Below are positions 17,815-26,875 of a DNA stretch of 64,000 bases, in pieces (position 1 is the first letter of the stretch; each line of letters opens with the position of its first letter). The notes beneath the pieces are model-generated. The model saw only the letters and a list, made by a program, of their open reading frames with translations, made no database searches and was not told the DNA's origin. The position numbers and the translations under genes were made by a program. This DNA comes from Aquisediminimonas sp031376385 (lineage in GTDB: Bacteria; Pseudomonadota; Alphaproteobacteria; Sphingomonadales; Sphingomonadaceae): contig JANMDQ010000015.1 in NCBI GenBank assembly GCA_031376385.1, forward strand, positions 310,001 to 374,000. Reading direction: 5' to 3'.

Positions 17815-19203
17815 TCAATCACCGCGCAACGCGTCTCCCATGGCCCGGATTTGGGAAGCTTTGGCGTAAAGCGCACTCCAATCATCGGAATCCGCTATCG
17901 GTTGCCAAATAGCCTCCACTTCTTCGATTAGCATGGAGCAGGGCGCTTCTTCGCTCCAATAATTGTGGTTGAGTTCAGCTGCCGACCTGTAATTGGATAA
18001 TAGAGTTTTCAGGTCCGCGAATGCGTCGCCTTGATAGCGATCAGGCGTGCGGCAGGTTCCACCGCGCCAATCGAAGAAAAAGGCATCAAGCGAACATCGG
18101 CTTTCAACCAGCGCGCGTTCCAACGCTTGAACCAGTGCGATGTCAGATCCATCGCTTTGTGTTTCTACACCCAGCCTTCCGAGCATCGCTGGCACCAGCG
18201 CATTCCGGTATGCATCACCAAATCCGTGAAGGGCCGCCAGCAGATCATCCTCCGCCGCCAGCGAACTGAAGGCAATGGCCAATTGCGCCACATCCCAATG
18301 GACCGCCTCTGCTTGCCGACCAAAGGCATAAAGGTTGGCGTGGTCAAAATAGGCTGCGGTGAACCCCGCATCGAACGTCGGCGCGAACCGCCAGGGGCCG
18401 TAATCAAAACTCTCGCCAGTAATATTGATGTTGTCACTATTCAGCACGCCGTGAACAAAGCCTGCCGCCATGAAACTCGCCGCCATTTTCGCTGTGCGCG
18501 CTACCGTGTGGCGGAGCAGGCGAAGCGGAGCATCATCGCCGTCTTCTTCACCGAAATAATGCTTCAGCGCATAAGCAATCAAACGTTTGAGATTGGCCGT
18601 ATCACCGAGGGTCGCCAGCCGCTGGAAATTGCCAATCCGCATATGGCTGTGGTTCAAACGCACAAGCACGGCTGAGCGGGTGGGGGAAGGCTCATCGCCT
18701 CGGTGAAGCGCTTCGCCGGTTTCGATCACAGAGAAGGTCTTGCTGGTTTCCACGCCAAGCGCCTCCAGCATTTCTGTGGCGAGGATTTCCCGGACCGCAC
18801 CTTTCAGCGTCAAGCGCCCGTCGCCAAAACGAGACCAAGGCGTTTGCCCTGATCCTTTGGTACCAAGGTCCATCAGTCGTCCGCTGCTATCGCGCATCTG
18901 CGCGAACAGAAAACCGCGTCCATCGCCAATGTCTGGATTATAGACGCGGAACTGATGGCCATGATATCGCATGGCTAAGGGCTGCGGGAGGTTGTCAGGC
19001 AAGGGTGCAAAACGGCCGAAATGCTGGCACCACTCCTCATCCGATAGCGACGCAAGGCCCACAGTTGCGGCCCACCGATCATTGCGAAACCGCAATTTGG
19101 TCTCCGGGAAAAGCGCTGCCTCGACTGGATCGGCAATAAAATCGGCAATTTTCAGGATTGCGGGGTCTGGGCGGTAATCGCCATCTTGCGGGATTGTCAT
19201 CAT
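17815..19203 (-). CDS. selO: Protein adenylyltransferase SelO (YdiU/UPF0061)
   Basis: 462 residues of the SelO pseudokinase family, which transfers AMP to Ser/Thr/Tyr of target proteins in redox stress. YHGHQFRVY, DLGTKGSGQTPWSRFGDGRL (the flipped nucleotide-binding loop) and HGVLNSDNINITGESFDYGP (metal-binding) are all present. There is no C-terminal Cys or selenocysteine motif. The frame extends upstream to 19320 within the divergent hydrolase, but Met-Met at 19203/19200 is where the family starts. Its start is only about 8 bases from the hydrolase start, so both promoters must lie inside coding sequence. Confidence 0.88.
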   Translation of the reverse strand: MMTIPQDGDYRPDPAILKIADFIADPVEAALFPETKLRFRNDRWAATVGLASLSDEEWCQHFGRFAPLPDNLPQPLAMRYHGHQFRVYNPDIGDGRGFLFAQMRDSSGRLMDLGTKGSGQTPWSRFGDGRLTLKGAVREILATEMLEALGVETSKTFSVIETGEALHRGDEPSPTRSAVLVRLNHSHMRIGNFQRLATLGDTANLKRLIAYALKHYFGEEDGDDAPLRLLRHTVARTAKMAASFMAAGFVHGVLNSDNINITGESFDYGPWRFAPTFDAGFTAAYFDHANLYAFGRQAEAVHWDVAQLAIAFSSLAAEDDLLAALHGFGDAYRNALVPAMLGRLGVETQSDGSDIALVQALERALVESRCSLDAFFFDWRGGTCRTPDRYQGDAFADLKTLLSNYRSAAELNHNYWSEEAPCSMLIEEVEAIWQPIADSDDWSALYAKASQIRAMGDALRGD

Positions 19204-19211
19204 CGGTTGAT

Positions 19212-20084
19212 ATGGGGGCGATGGTGGGCAAAGCGCAATATGAAGATCGATATTGGTTTTCGGAGGACGGCCTCCGCCTGCATTACCGCGACTATGCGGG
19301 GCCAAAGGCAAGGCCGCCAATCCTCTGCATTCCGGGCCTCACGCGCAACGCCCGGGATTTTGAACATGTCGCCGATCGTGTGGCAGGCCAGTGGCGATTG
19401 ATCTGCGTTGATTTACGCGGGCGGGGGGACAGCGCCAATTCGCCCAGCGGGTTGAGCTACACACCGCTCATCTATCTCCAGGATTTGGAAACCTTGCTCA
19501 GTGAATTAAAAATCAAGGAATTTGTCGCAATCGGCACATCGCTGGGTGGCCTGATGACGATGATGCTCGCGGCGAGCAAACCCGGGCGCGTGAAGGCGGC
19601 GCTGATCAACGACATTGGCCCCGTGATTGAATCCGCCGGGATGGACCGGATTCGCTCTGCTGTGGGTAAGGCGCAGAACTGGCCGACATGGGTGCATGCC
19701 GCCCGCGATCTGGCGGCGCTTCAGCGCGACATCTTTCCGGATTATGACCTTAGCCAGTGGATTGCGATGGCCAAGCGGCTCAACCGGCTCACCCCTGCAG
19801 GCCGCATCGTGCCAGCCTATGATCGCAAAATCGCTGAGCCCATGCGCGTGGCAGCAGAGCCCGTTGATCTTTGGCCGGTGTATGAGGCGCTGGGCGACGT
19901 TCCGGTGACGATTTTGCGCGGGGCTTTGTCCGACATACTCTCTTTTGCAACGGCGAGGGACATGGCCAAGCGGCTGCCGAATGTGAAAGTGGTGACTGTT
20001 CCCGGGGTCGGCCACGCGCCTGCGCTCGATGAAGCGGCATCAGTGCGAGCGATTGATACGCTGTTAAAGGCGGTTACAGGGTGA
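19212..20084 (+). CDS. Alpha/beta-hydrolase
   Basis: About 290 residues. It has an alpha/beta-hydrolase fold with ICVDLRGRGDS after strand 4, the nucleophile elbow GTSLGG (catalytic Ser about residue 108) and a C-terminal VPGVGHAP with the catalytic His. Closest in look to 3-oxoadipate enol-lactonase or haloperoxidase-like hydrolases, but no specific activity can be given. Start is 19212 or 19221. The stop overlaps the GTG of the glycosyltransferase (GTGA), so the two are co-translated. Confidence 0.8.
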   Translation: MGAMVGKAQYEDRYWFSEDGLRLHYRDYAGPKARPPILCIPGLTRNARDFEHVADRVAGQWRLICVDLRGRGDSANSPSGLSYTPLIYLQDLETLLSELKIKEFVAIGTSLGGLMTMMLAASKPGRVKAALINDIGPVIESAGMDRIRSAVGKAQNWPTWVHAARDLAALQRDIFPDYDLSQWIAMAKRLNRLTPAGRIVPAYDRKIAEPMRVAAEPVDLWPVYEALGDVPVTILRGALSDILSFATARDMAKRLPNVKVVTVPGVGHAPALDEAASVRAIDTLLKAVTG

Positions 20085-21202
20085 TCCCCAGGCGCATCCT
20101 CCACTGCCACTCCACCTTCTCGCTTGGCGGAAAAGAGGCGCGCGCGGTTAGACTGATGAATGTGTTTGGGGATCGGGCAAGCCACACCGTCCTCTCTGCC
20201 ATGCCCCATGCACTGGGTGCGCGAGACGCCATTGATCAGGGCATAAAGGTGAATTTTCCCGGCGAAGCTGCTCCTGCACTGCACGGCAAACCGTCGCCAT
20301 CCCGCTACCGAGACCTTACCCGTTACATGGCACAGTTTGATCTTGTGCTGACTTATAATTGGGGAGCGATGGATGCCGTTGGTGCGCGGCGGTTGTTTCC
20401 CGCAGGATGCCCGCCGCTGATCCATCATGAGGATGGGTTTAACGCCGATGAAGTTGTCCGGCTCAACTGGAAACGCAATGCCTTTCGCCGCCTGATGCTC
20501 CCCGCTGCGCACCGGTTGGTCGTCGTGTCGGAACGGCTGGAGGGGATTGCGCAGACTGTCTGGAAACAACCGGCCGAGCGACTCGTGCGCATTCCCAATG
20601 GTATTGATACATCCCTTTATTCCGCCGCCCCCATGGCTGACGCCATTCCGGGTTTCCGCCGTGAAGAGGGAGACATTATCGTCGGGACGCTTGCGGGACT
20701 GCGCGAGGTCAAAAACCTCCCCCGCCTCGTCCGTGCGGTGGCCAGTCAGCCGCCGCACGTCAAACTTGTGATTGTGGGTGAAGGGCCAGAGCGCGGTGCG
20801 ATTCTGGCTGAGGCCGATCAGCTGGGAATTGCTGACCGCGTCTTCCTTCCCGGCTTTATGGCCCAGCCTCACCGCTATATCGGCCTTTTCGATATCTTCG
20901 CGCTTTCGTCTGACAGTGAACAATTTCCGATTTCGCTGGTTGAGGCGATGGCGGCGGCAAAACCTGCCGTTTGCACCGATGTTGGGGATGTAAAGGCCAT
21001 TATATCCGAAGAGAATCGGTCGTTCATTGTCCCGGCGCGCGACGAAGAGGGGTATGCGGCGGCGCTTAAGCGGCTCATCAATGACGCAAATTTGCGCGCT
21101 GAGCTTGGCCAAGCCAATCAATGCCTCGCGGCTTCAACCTATGACGAAGCCAATATGGTCGCGCGTTACGCGAAGTTTTACGGTATCCCTGAAGTCAATT
21201 GA
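20081..21202 (+). CDS. Glycosyltransferase, GT4/GT-B fold
   Basis: 373 residues starting at GTG. The N-terminal half begins HCHSTFSLGGKEARAVRLM, the acceptor-side GGxE-like loop of GT4 enzymes. The donor-side half has IPNGIDTSLY, VGEGPERGAILAEA and the EX7E-type FPISLVEAMAAAKPAV, where the first Glu of the usual motif is replaced (SDSEQFPISLVEAM). It transfers a sugar from a nucleotide donor, probably to a surface glycan or lipid. Linked to the hydrolase by a GTGA overlap; no other glycan genes adjoin. Confidence 0.83.
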   Translation: MIPRRILHCHSTFSLGGKEARAVRLMNVFGDRASHTVLSAMPHALGARDAIDQGIKVNFPGEAAPALHGKPSPSRYRDLTRYMAQFDLVLTYNWGAMDAVGARRLFPAGCPPLIHHEDGFNADEVVRLNWKRNAFRRLMLPAAHRLVVVSERLEGIAQTVWKQPAERLVRIPNGIDTSLYSAAPMADAIPGFRREEGDIIVGTLAGLREVKNLPRLVRAVASQPPHVKLVIVGEGPERGAILAEADQLGIADRVFLPGFMAQPHRYIGLFDIFALSSDSEQFPISLVEAMAAAKPAVCTDVGDVKAIISEENRSFIVPARDEEGYAAALKRLINDANLRAELGQANQCLAASTYDEANMVARYAKFYGIPEVN

Positions 21203-21297
21203 GCGCATCGCCCCAACTACCCCCAAAAAACCATGCGCATTTTGCCGCCAACTGCTTATAGCTCATCGCTAGATCAAGGCCGAATTGTGGGGATTGA

Positions 21298-22701
21298 ATG
21301 TTTAAGGGACTAAAGCCAATCATCTATCGCGGCCAAGAGGTCTGGCCATTGGTCGAGGGTGGCAAAGGCGTTTCGGCCACCAATCACGCCAGCGCAGGGG
21401 CCTGGGCCGCAGCGGGCGGCATTGGCACGGTTTCCGCCGTCAACGCGGATAGCTATGACGCAGATGGTCATGCAATCCCGCAAATTTATCACGGTAAAAC
21501 GCGCGTGGACCGGCACCAGGAGCTGATCAAATATGCCATTGATGGCGCGGTTGAGCAAGTGAAGCGCGCTTATGAAATCGCGTCGGGCAAAGGTGCGATT
21601 AACATCAATATCCTCTGGGAAATGGGCGGTGCGCAGCCGATCATGACGGGCGTGCTTGAACGTTGCAAAGGCCTGATTTCGGGCGTCACCTGCGGCGCGG
21701 GAATGCCTTATAAACTCGGCGAAATTGCTGCGAGCTTTGATACGTCTTACTTGCCAATTATCAGTTCTGGTCGCGCATTTCGCGCGCTCTGGAAGCGGGC
21801 GTACAGCAAAGTTTCCGATCATCTTTCGGCAGTCGTTTATGAGGATCCCTGGCTGGCAGGCGGCCACAATGGCCTGTCGAACGCCGAAGACCCGCGCGTG
21901 CCGCAAGATCCCTATCCGCGTGTGAAAGATTTGCGCGATGTGATGCGCGAAGCTGGCATTCCGGATAGCACACCAATCGTTATGGCAGGCGGGGTCTGGT
22001 ATCTGCGCGATTGGGAACAGTGGATTGATAATCCCGAACTTGGCCAGATCGCTTTCCAATATGGCACGCGGCCTTTGCTCACGCAGGAGAGCCCCATCCC
22101 GCAGGCATGGAAAGACAGGCTCACGACGCTGGACGAAGGCGATGTTCTGCTTCACAAATTCTCGCCCACCGGTTTCTATTCCAGCGCCGTCATCAATCCT
22201 TTCCTGCGCAACCTGCAAGGGCGGTCAGAACGGCAAATCCCTTACGCAACCATCGAAGGCGGAGATCATACTCACCTGCTGGACGTGGGCGTCCGCGGCA
22301 AGAAATATTATGTGTCCAAGGCTGATCTGATGCGCGCGCGCGAATGGTTTGGCGGGGGCTTCACCGACGCCTTGAAGACACCAGACACGACGCTGATTTT
22401 CGTGACGCCAGCAGACCGCAAAGTGATCCAGAAGGATCAGGCCGATTGCATGGGCTGCCTATCCCACTGTGGTTTTTCCGCTTGGAAAGATCATGACGAT
22501 CACACAACCGGTTATCTTGTCGATCCACGCAGTTTCTGCATTCAGAACACGTTGCAGGATATTTCACATGACGGCGATCCTGAGAATAACCTGATGTTCG
22601 CGGGCCATTCCGCGTATATGTTCAAGCAGGATCCCTTTTATTCCAATGGCTTTGTGCCAACCGTCAAGCAATTGGTAGACCGGATCAGGACAGGCGACTG
22701 A
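21298..22701 (+). CDS. NAD(P)H-dependent flavin oxidoreductase / nitronate monooxygenase family
   Basis: 467 residues, longer than the usual 320-380. The TIM-barrel FMN site appears as ATNHASAGAWAAAGGIGTVS, GVTCGAGMPYKL and PIISSGRAFRAL, with EDPWLAGGHNG as the catalytic His region of the 2-nitropropane dioxygenase family. The C-terminal extension of about 90 residues contains DCMGCLSHCGFSAW and a later Cys in RSFCIQN, an arrangement that could bind a metal or Fe-S cluster. The reaction in vivo is unknown. It is convergent with amt, 8 bases apart. Confidence 0.82.
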   Translation: MFKGLKPIIYRGQEVWPLVEGGKGVSATNHASAGAWAAAGGIGTVSAVNADSYDADGHAIPQIYHGKTRVDRHQELIKYAIDGAVEQVKRAYEIASGKGAININILWEMGGAQPIMTGVLERCKGLISGVTCGAGMPYKLGEIAASFDTSYLPIISSGRAFRALWKRAYSKVSDHLSAVVYEDPWLAGGHNGLSNAEDPRVPQDPYPRVKDLRDVMREAGIPDSTPIVMAGGVWYLRDWEQWIDNPELGQIAFQYGTRPLLTQESPIPQAWKDRLTTLDEGDVLLHKFSPTGFYSSAVINPFLRNLQGRSERQIPYATIEGGDHTHLLDVGVRGKKYYVSKADLMRAREWFGGGFTDALKTPDTTLIFVTPADRKVIQKDQADCMGCLSHCGFSAWKDHDDHTTGYLVDPRSFCIQNTLQDISHDGDPENNLMFAGHSAYMFKQDPFYSNGFVPTVKQLVDRIRTGD

Positions 22702-22709
22702 TGACCTGA

Positions 22710-24002
22710 TCAACCGTCCAGATCCCAGCCGCGTTCGCCGTGGCTGGTCAGGTCGAGGCCCGTTTGTTCGGCTTCTTCGTCCACCCGCATGGGCAGCGCG
22801 AATGATATGACGAAGGCGATGCCAAGCGTGACGATCAGGGTCCAGGCGGCCACTGCGCCGACGCCCACCGCTTGCGATGCCAATTGCGCAATCATGCTTG
22901 TGCCTTCTGGCAAGCCGGGGCCGCCGAACGCCTCGACCATGAAGACCGGGAAAATCAGCGATCCCAAAATCCCGCCAACGCCGTGCACAGCGAATACGTC
23001 GAGAGAATCGTCAATCTTCATAATCTGTTTGACCAGCAAGACGGCACCGAAGCAGATGACACCGGCCAGCGCGCCGAGCATCATCGCGCCAAAGGGCCCG
23101 ACGAAACCCGCAGCGGGCGTTACCGTGGCAAGGCCAGCCACGGCCCCGGTGACAGCGCCAATGGAGGTTGCCTTTCCGATCTTGAACCATTCCGCAATCA
23201 GCCAAGTGATGGCCGCCGCACAGGCCGCAAGGTGGGTGTTCAATATCGCGGTTGCCGCAGCATCGCCCGCACCGAGAGCCGACCCACCATTAAAGCCAAA
23301 CCAGCCGACCCAGAGCAAACCAGCACCCGTCATGGTGAGTGCGGGGCTGTGCGGTGGAAGGAGCGATTTGTTGAAGCCTTTGCGTGCGCCCAGCATCCGC
23401 GCGAGCACAAGGGCCGCAACACCTGCGGTCGTGTGAACAACGATCCCGCCTGCGAAATCAAGCGTCCCTTGTTCGAACAGCCAGCCGCCACCCCACACCC
23501 AGCGTGCCACCGGGATGTAAACAAGCAGCGTCCAGATGAGAGTGAAAGCAACAACCCAGCCAAACCGCACCCGTTCTGCAAAGGCCCCGACAACCAGTGC
23601 GGGCGTGATGATCGCAAAGGTCATCTGGAACAGCGCGAAACTTGATTCGGGAAGCGTGGTGCCTTCGCGCAGGTCGGCCAATCCACCGAGCATGGCATTG
23701 CCAATGCCGCCAATGAAGGCCGATCCTTCACCGAAAACAAGGCTATAGCCAATGACGGCCCACATCAGCGATACGACGGCGGTGATCATGAAGCAGTGCA
23801 TGAAAATGGAGAGGACATTTTTGGCGCGCACAAGCCCGCCGTAAAAAAGCGCAAGGCCCGGCACCGTCATCATGAGCACCAAGGCCGATGCCGTCAGTAC
23901 CCAGGCTGTGTCGCCACTGTCGGATACGATTTCGGGTTGCGCAAAGGCCGGTGAAGCAGCGAGCACCAGTGGCAGGAAAAGTGCAGTCTTGGCAAATCGC
24001 AT
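22710..24002 (-). CDS. amt: Ammonium transporter
   Basis: 430 residues. A cleavable signal peptide (MRFAKTALFLPLVLAASPAF, cut after AFA) precedes eleven predicted membrane helices. GLALFYGGLVRAKNVLS, GFNGGSALGAGDAA and HGVGGILGSL are Amt signatures, covering the phenylalanine gate and pore histidines. It imports ammonium across the inner membrane. The partner glnK, usually adjacent, is missing on both sides, so PII regulation must come from elsewhere. The C-terminal tail ends in GERGWDLDG, the usual short cytosolic tail. Confidence 0.92.
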   Translation of the reverse strand: MRFAKTALFLPLVLAASPAFAQPEIVSDSGDTAWVLTASALVLMMTVPGLALFYGGLVRAKNVLSIFMHCFMITAVVSLMWAVIGYSLVFGEGSAFIGGIGNAMLGGLADLREGTTLPESSFALFQMTFAIITPALVVGAFAERVRFGWVVAFTLIWTLLVYIPVARWVWGGGWLFEQGTLDFAGGIVVHTTAGVAALVLARMLGARKGFNKSLLPPHSPALTMTGAGLLWVGWFGFNGGSALGAGDAAATAILNTHLAACAAAITWLIAEWFKIGKATSIGAVTGAVAGLATVTPAAGFVGPFGAMMLGALAGVICFGAVLLVKQIMKIDDSLDVFAVHGVGGILGSLIFPVFMVEAFGGPGLPEGTSMIAQLASQAVGVGAVAAWTLIVTLGIAFVISFALPMRVDEEAEQTGLDLTSHGERGWDLDG

Positions 24003-24150
24003 TGCGTACCCCCTCTTTTTTCTTTGTCGCTTTGCTAGGCGAGCGAAGCCTGCGCTGCAAGTCCTGCCTTAACGTGTTGGTTACCGCTTGAACGCTGCGC
24101 GCGGTTTTGGCAGGACGGGCGGGCCATGTATGGCAAGGGAACTGACAAGA

Positions 24151-24630
24151 ATGCGTAAATTTTGCTTTTCATTCGCTGTGGTACTGATGGGCCTCGTGCA
24201 ACATTTGCCAGCGCAAGCAGAGAGCAAGCCGCCCTATTGGGCGTCAATTTCAGCGAGCGAAGCGCGGCTCCGCACTGGCCCCGGCCGCCAGTTTCCGGCG
24301 AGCTGGCTCTATCAGCGCGCGCAATTGCCCGTCAAAGTGATTGCGACCTATCCCAATTGGCGCAAGATTGAAGATCCTGATGGCACGCAGGGGTGGATGC
24401 AGGCCAATCTGCTGAGTGCTGAACGCACAGGCGTCGTCACCGGGGACGTCCGATCCCTGCGCGATAAGCCAAACGCCAAAGGCCGGGTGATTTTCCGCGC
24501 CGAGCCCGGTGTTGTCGGCAAGATTAGCGATTGCAGTCGCGGTTGGTGCAAACTCGATGTCAAAGGACGGATGGGCTATATCGAGGCGAGCTCGCTCTGG
24601 GGTGTCGATGCCCCGGATGTAAAACCCTGA
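24151..24630 (+). CDS. Exported protein with two bacterial SH3 domains
   Basis: 159 residues from the ATG at 24151. A signal peptide (MRKFCFSFAVVLMGLVQHLP, cut after AQA) is followed by two SH3-like repeats: SEARLRTGPGRQFPASWLYQ to QGWMQANLLS, and VRSLRDKPNAKGRVIFRAEP to MGYIEASSLWG. The second contains a Cys pair (SDCSRGWCKL) that may form a disulfide. Such proteins bind peptidoglycan or periplasmic partners. Divergent from amt. Earlier in-frame starts at 24088 (TTG) and 24130 would break the signal peptide's N-region and are less likely. Confidence 0.8.
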   Translation: MRKFCFSFAVVLMGLVQHLPAQAESKPPYWASISASEARLRTGPGRQFPASWLYQRAQLPVKVIATYPNWRKIEDPDGTQGWMQANLLSAERTGVVTGDVRSLRDKPNAKGRVIFRAEPGVVGKISDCSRGWCKLDVKGRMGYIEASSLWGVDAPDVKP

Positions 24631-25376
24631 ACCCTGAACTGATTTTTGCTGTTGCGGGTGCGTTACTCGGCGCAGTGTTCGGCAGTTTTATCGGAACACT
24701 GACGCAGCGGTGGGGGCAGGGGAGGTCCATTGCCGGTCGTTCTCACTGTGACAATTGCATGCGCCCGCTTGCACTGATCGACCTAATCCCGGTCCTCAGC
24801 TATCTCGCGCTCAAGGGGCAGTGCCGGACGTGCGGAACGCCGATAGGGCGGCGGCAAGTGCTGGTTGAACTGACAGCCGCAGGTGTCGGGGCTGCTGCCC
24901 TGTTCGTTTCACCTGATGCTGTCGGGCTGAGTGGTGCGCTGTTCGGTTGGGCGTTATTAACGCTTTTCCTGTTTGATGTTGAACATTTCTGGTTGCCGAA
25001 CACGCTAACGCTGCCCTTGGCCGCGCTCGGCCTGGCATTGGGTCTCGGCCAATTGGAGGACAGAGTCATAGGCCTGGCGGCTGGTTTTTTGAGCCTGACT
25101 GCCGTTCGTCTGACATATCTGCTGGTTCGCAAACGCGAAGGGATGGGCGGAGGCGATCCGAAGCTTTTTGGTGCCATCGGCGCTTGGCTAGGGTGGATCA
25201 ATTTGCCGGTCATTCTGGTTGGTGCCAGTGTGATCGGCCTCGCAACAATTGCTATTCGCTCGGTGATGGGCAAGCCTGTTTCAGGGGATGTTGCGCTCCC
25301 CTTTGGGGCGCTGATGGCCGTTGCGGGCTTTGCCGGATGGATGTTGCGTGCGGAGAATATCTCCCTCCCATTTTAG
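24627..25376 (+). CDS. Prepilin peptidase / leader peptidase (A24 aspartic family)
   Basis: About 249 residues with seven or eight membrane helices. It has the N-terminal methylase-like domain with HCDNCM and CRTC (zinc cysteines), GSFIGTLTQR, and the catalytic Asp pair in FDVEHFWLPNT and GMGGGDPKLFGA. It cleaves, and may methylate, type IV prepilin or pseudopilin leaders at the inner membrane. No ATG or GTG precedes the first helix in this frame; the best-placed start is a CTG at 24627 overlapping the upstream TGA, with a TTG at 24531 as the alternative. No pilus genes adjoin. Confidence 0.8.
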   Translation: MNPELIFAVAGALLGAVFGSFIGTLTQRWGQGRSIAGRSHCDNCMRPLALIDLIPVLSYLALKGQCRTCGTPIGRRQVLVELTAAGVGAAALFVSPDAVGLSGALFGWALLTLFLFDVEHFWLPNTLTLPLAALGLALGLGQLEDRVIGLAAGFLSLTAVRLTYLLVRKREGMGGGDPKLFGAIGAWLGWINLPVILVGASVIGLATIAIRSVMGKPVSGDVALPFGALMAVAGFAGWMLRAENISLPF

Positions 25377-25443
25377 TATATTGCCCTTTTGCAGATGTCA
25401 GCGCAGGACAAGGATAATAGAATAACAGGATCGAGGAAGTCCC

Positions 25444-26871
25444 ATGTCAACTATTGACCGAATGAATAGCGTTTTAGCCGCGCAGCGCGCCGCCTTTACC
25501 AAGGAACTGCCCGTATCTGCCGCCGTGCGTAAGGACCGGCTGGCCCGCGCAGTGGCCATGATGGTTGATCAGGGCAAACGCTTTGCCGACGCTATGTCAG
25601 AGGATTTTGGCCACCGCAGCCAAGAACAATCGATGGTGACAGATATTGTCGCGTCGATCAGTGCGCTGAAATATACGTCCAAGAATGTCGACAAATGGAT
25701 GCGGCCAGAGCGGCGCAAGGTCATGTTCCCGTTGGGGTTGCTCGGCGCGAAAGGGACTGTTGAATATCAGCCTAAAGGCGTGGTTGGTATCATCGCGCCT
25801 TGGAATTTCCCCGTTCAGTTAACAATGGCACCGATTGCTGGGGCATTTGCAGGCGGCAACCGCGTGATGATAAAATCATCCGAATTCACGCCTTCAGTTT
25901 CGGCCTTGTTTGAAGAAGTTGCGCCACAATATTTCGCTGAGGATGAAGCCGCATTTTTCAGCGGTGGTCCAGCCGAGGGCCAGGCCTTTGCCAAGCTCGC
26001 TTTCGACCATATGTTGTTCACCGGTGCGACTGGCATCGGCAAGCATATCCTTCACGCTGCCGCTGATAACCTGACGCCAGTGACGCTGGAACTAGGCGGG
26101 AAATCGCCAACGATCATTGGACGCTCTGCTGATATGGAACAAGCGACGCAGCGGATTGCGCTCGGCAAAATGCTGAACGCAGGTCAAATCTGCCTTGCGC
26201 CTGATTATCTGATGGTCCCGCGCGAGCAGGAGGATGCCGTGGTTGCAGGCATGCAAAAGGCGGTTTCAGTCATGTATCCGACGTTGCTCAACAATCCCGA
26301 TTATACGTCCGTCATCAATTCCCGCCACCGTGACCGCCTTCGTGACTATTTGGATGATGCGTGGGCCAAAGGTGGGGAAATAGTGGAAGTGAACCCCGCA
26401 AACGAAGATTTCGCGGCCTCAAACGGCAATAAAATGCCACTCTATCTCGTCCGCAATCCGACCGATGATATGAAAGTCATGCAGGAAGAAATTTTCGGCC
26501 CCGTCCTCCCCATCAAAACCTACGACCGGGTCGAAGAAGCGATTGACTATGTGAACCGGCATGACCGCCCCCTAGGCCTTTATTATTTTGGGCAGGATGG
26601 CGGCGAAGAACGCCAAGTCTTGGATCGGACCATTTCTGGCGGCGTCACTGTAAACGACGTGGTGTTCCATGTTTCTATGGAGGAGCTTCCCTTTGGCGGC
26701 GTTGGTCCTTCAGGCATGGGGGCCTATCACGGGCACGATGGGTTCAAGACATTCAGCCATGCGAAAAGCGTTTATCATCAGCCCAAGATCAATGTTGCCA
26801 AGCTCGGCGGGTTCATGCCGCCCTACGGTGCCGCGACGCAAAAGACGATTGCACGGGATTTCAAGCGTTAG
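25444..26871 (+). CDS. Coniferyl-aldehyde dehydrogenase
   Basis: 475 residues of the aldehyde dehydrogenase family, class 3-like. GIIAPWNFPVQLTMAPIAGA, ELGGKSPTIIG (catalytic Glu) and NAGQICLAPDYL (catalytic Cys) are present. The GQICLAPDYLMVPRE stretch and the FSGGPAEGQAF region fit coniferyl-aldehyde dehydrogenases, which oxidise coniferaldehyde to ferulate in lignin-monomer catabolism; family members also take long-chain aldehydes. GAGGAAG-like SD before the ATG. It is convergent with era, 4 bases between stops. Confidence 0.85.
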   Translation: MSTIDRMNSVLAAQRAAFTKELPVSAAVRKDRLARAVAMMVDQGKRFADAMSEDFGHRSQEQSMVTDIVASISALKYTSKNVDKWMRPERRKVMFPLGLLGAKGTVEYQPKGVVGIIAPWNFPVQLTMAPIAGAFAGGNRVMIKSSEFTPSVSALFEEVAPQYFAEDEAAFFSGGPAEGQAFAKLAFDHMLFTGATGIGKHILHAAADNLTPVTLELGGKSPTIIGRSADMEQATQRIALGKMLNAGQICLAPDYLMVPREQEDAVVAGMQKAVSVMYPTLLNNPDYTSVINSRHRDRLRDYLDDAWAKGGEIVEVNPANEDFAASNGNKMPLYLVRNPTDDMKVMQEEIFGPVLPIKTYDRVEEAIDYVNRHDRPLGLYYFGQDGGEERQVLDRTISGGVTVNDVVFHVSMEELPFGGVGPSGMGAYHGHDGFKTFSHAKSVYHQPKINVAKLGGFMPPYGAATQKTIARDFKR

Positions 26872-26875
26872 GGGG

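Noticed and set aside
19817..21121. Long minus-strand open frame antisense to the glycosyltransferase at 20-21 kb
   Set aside because: The plus-strand GT4 enzyme is complete and coupled to the preceding gene. The antisense translation has an unnatural composition.
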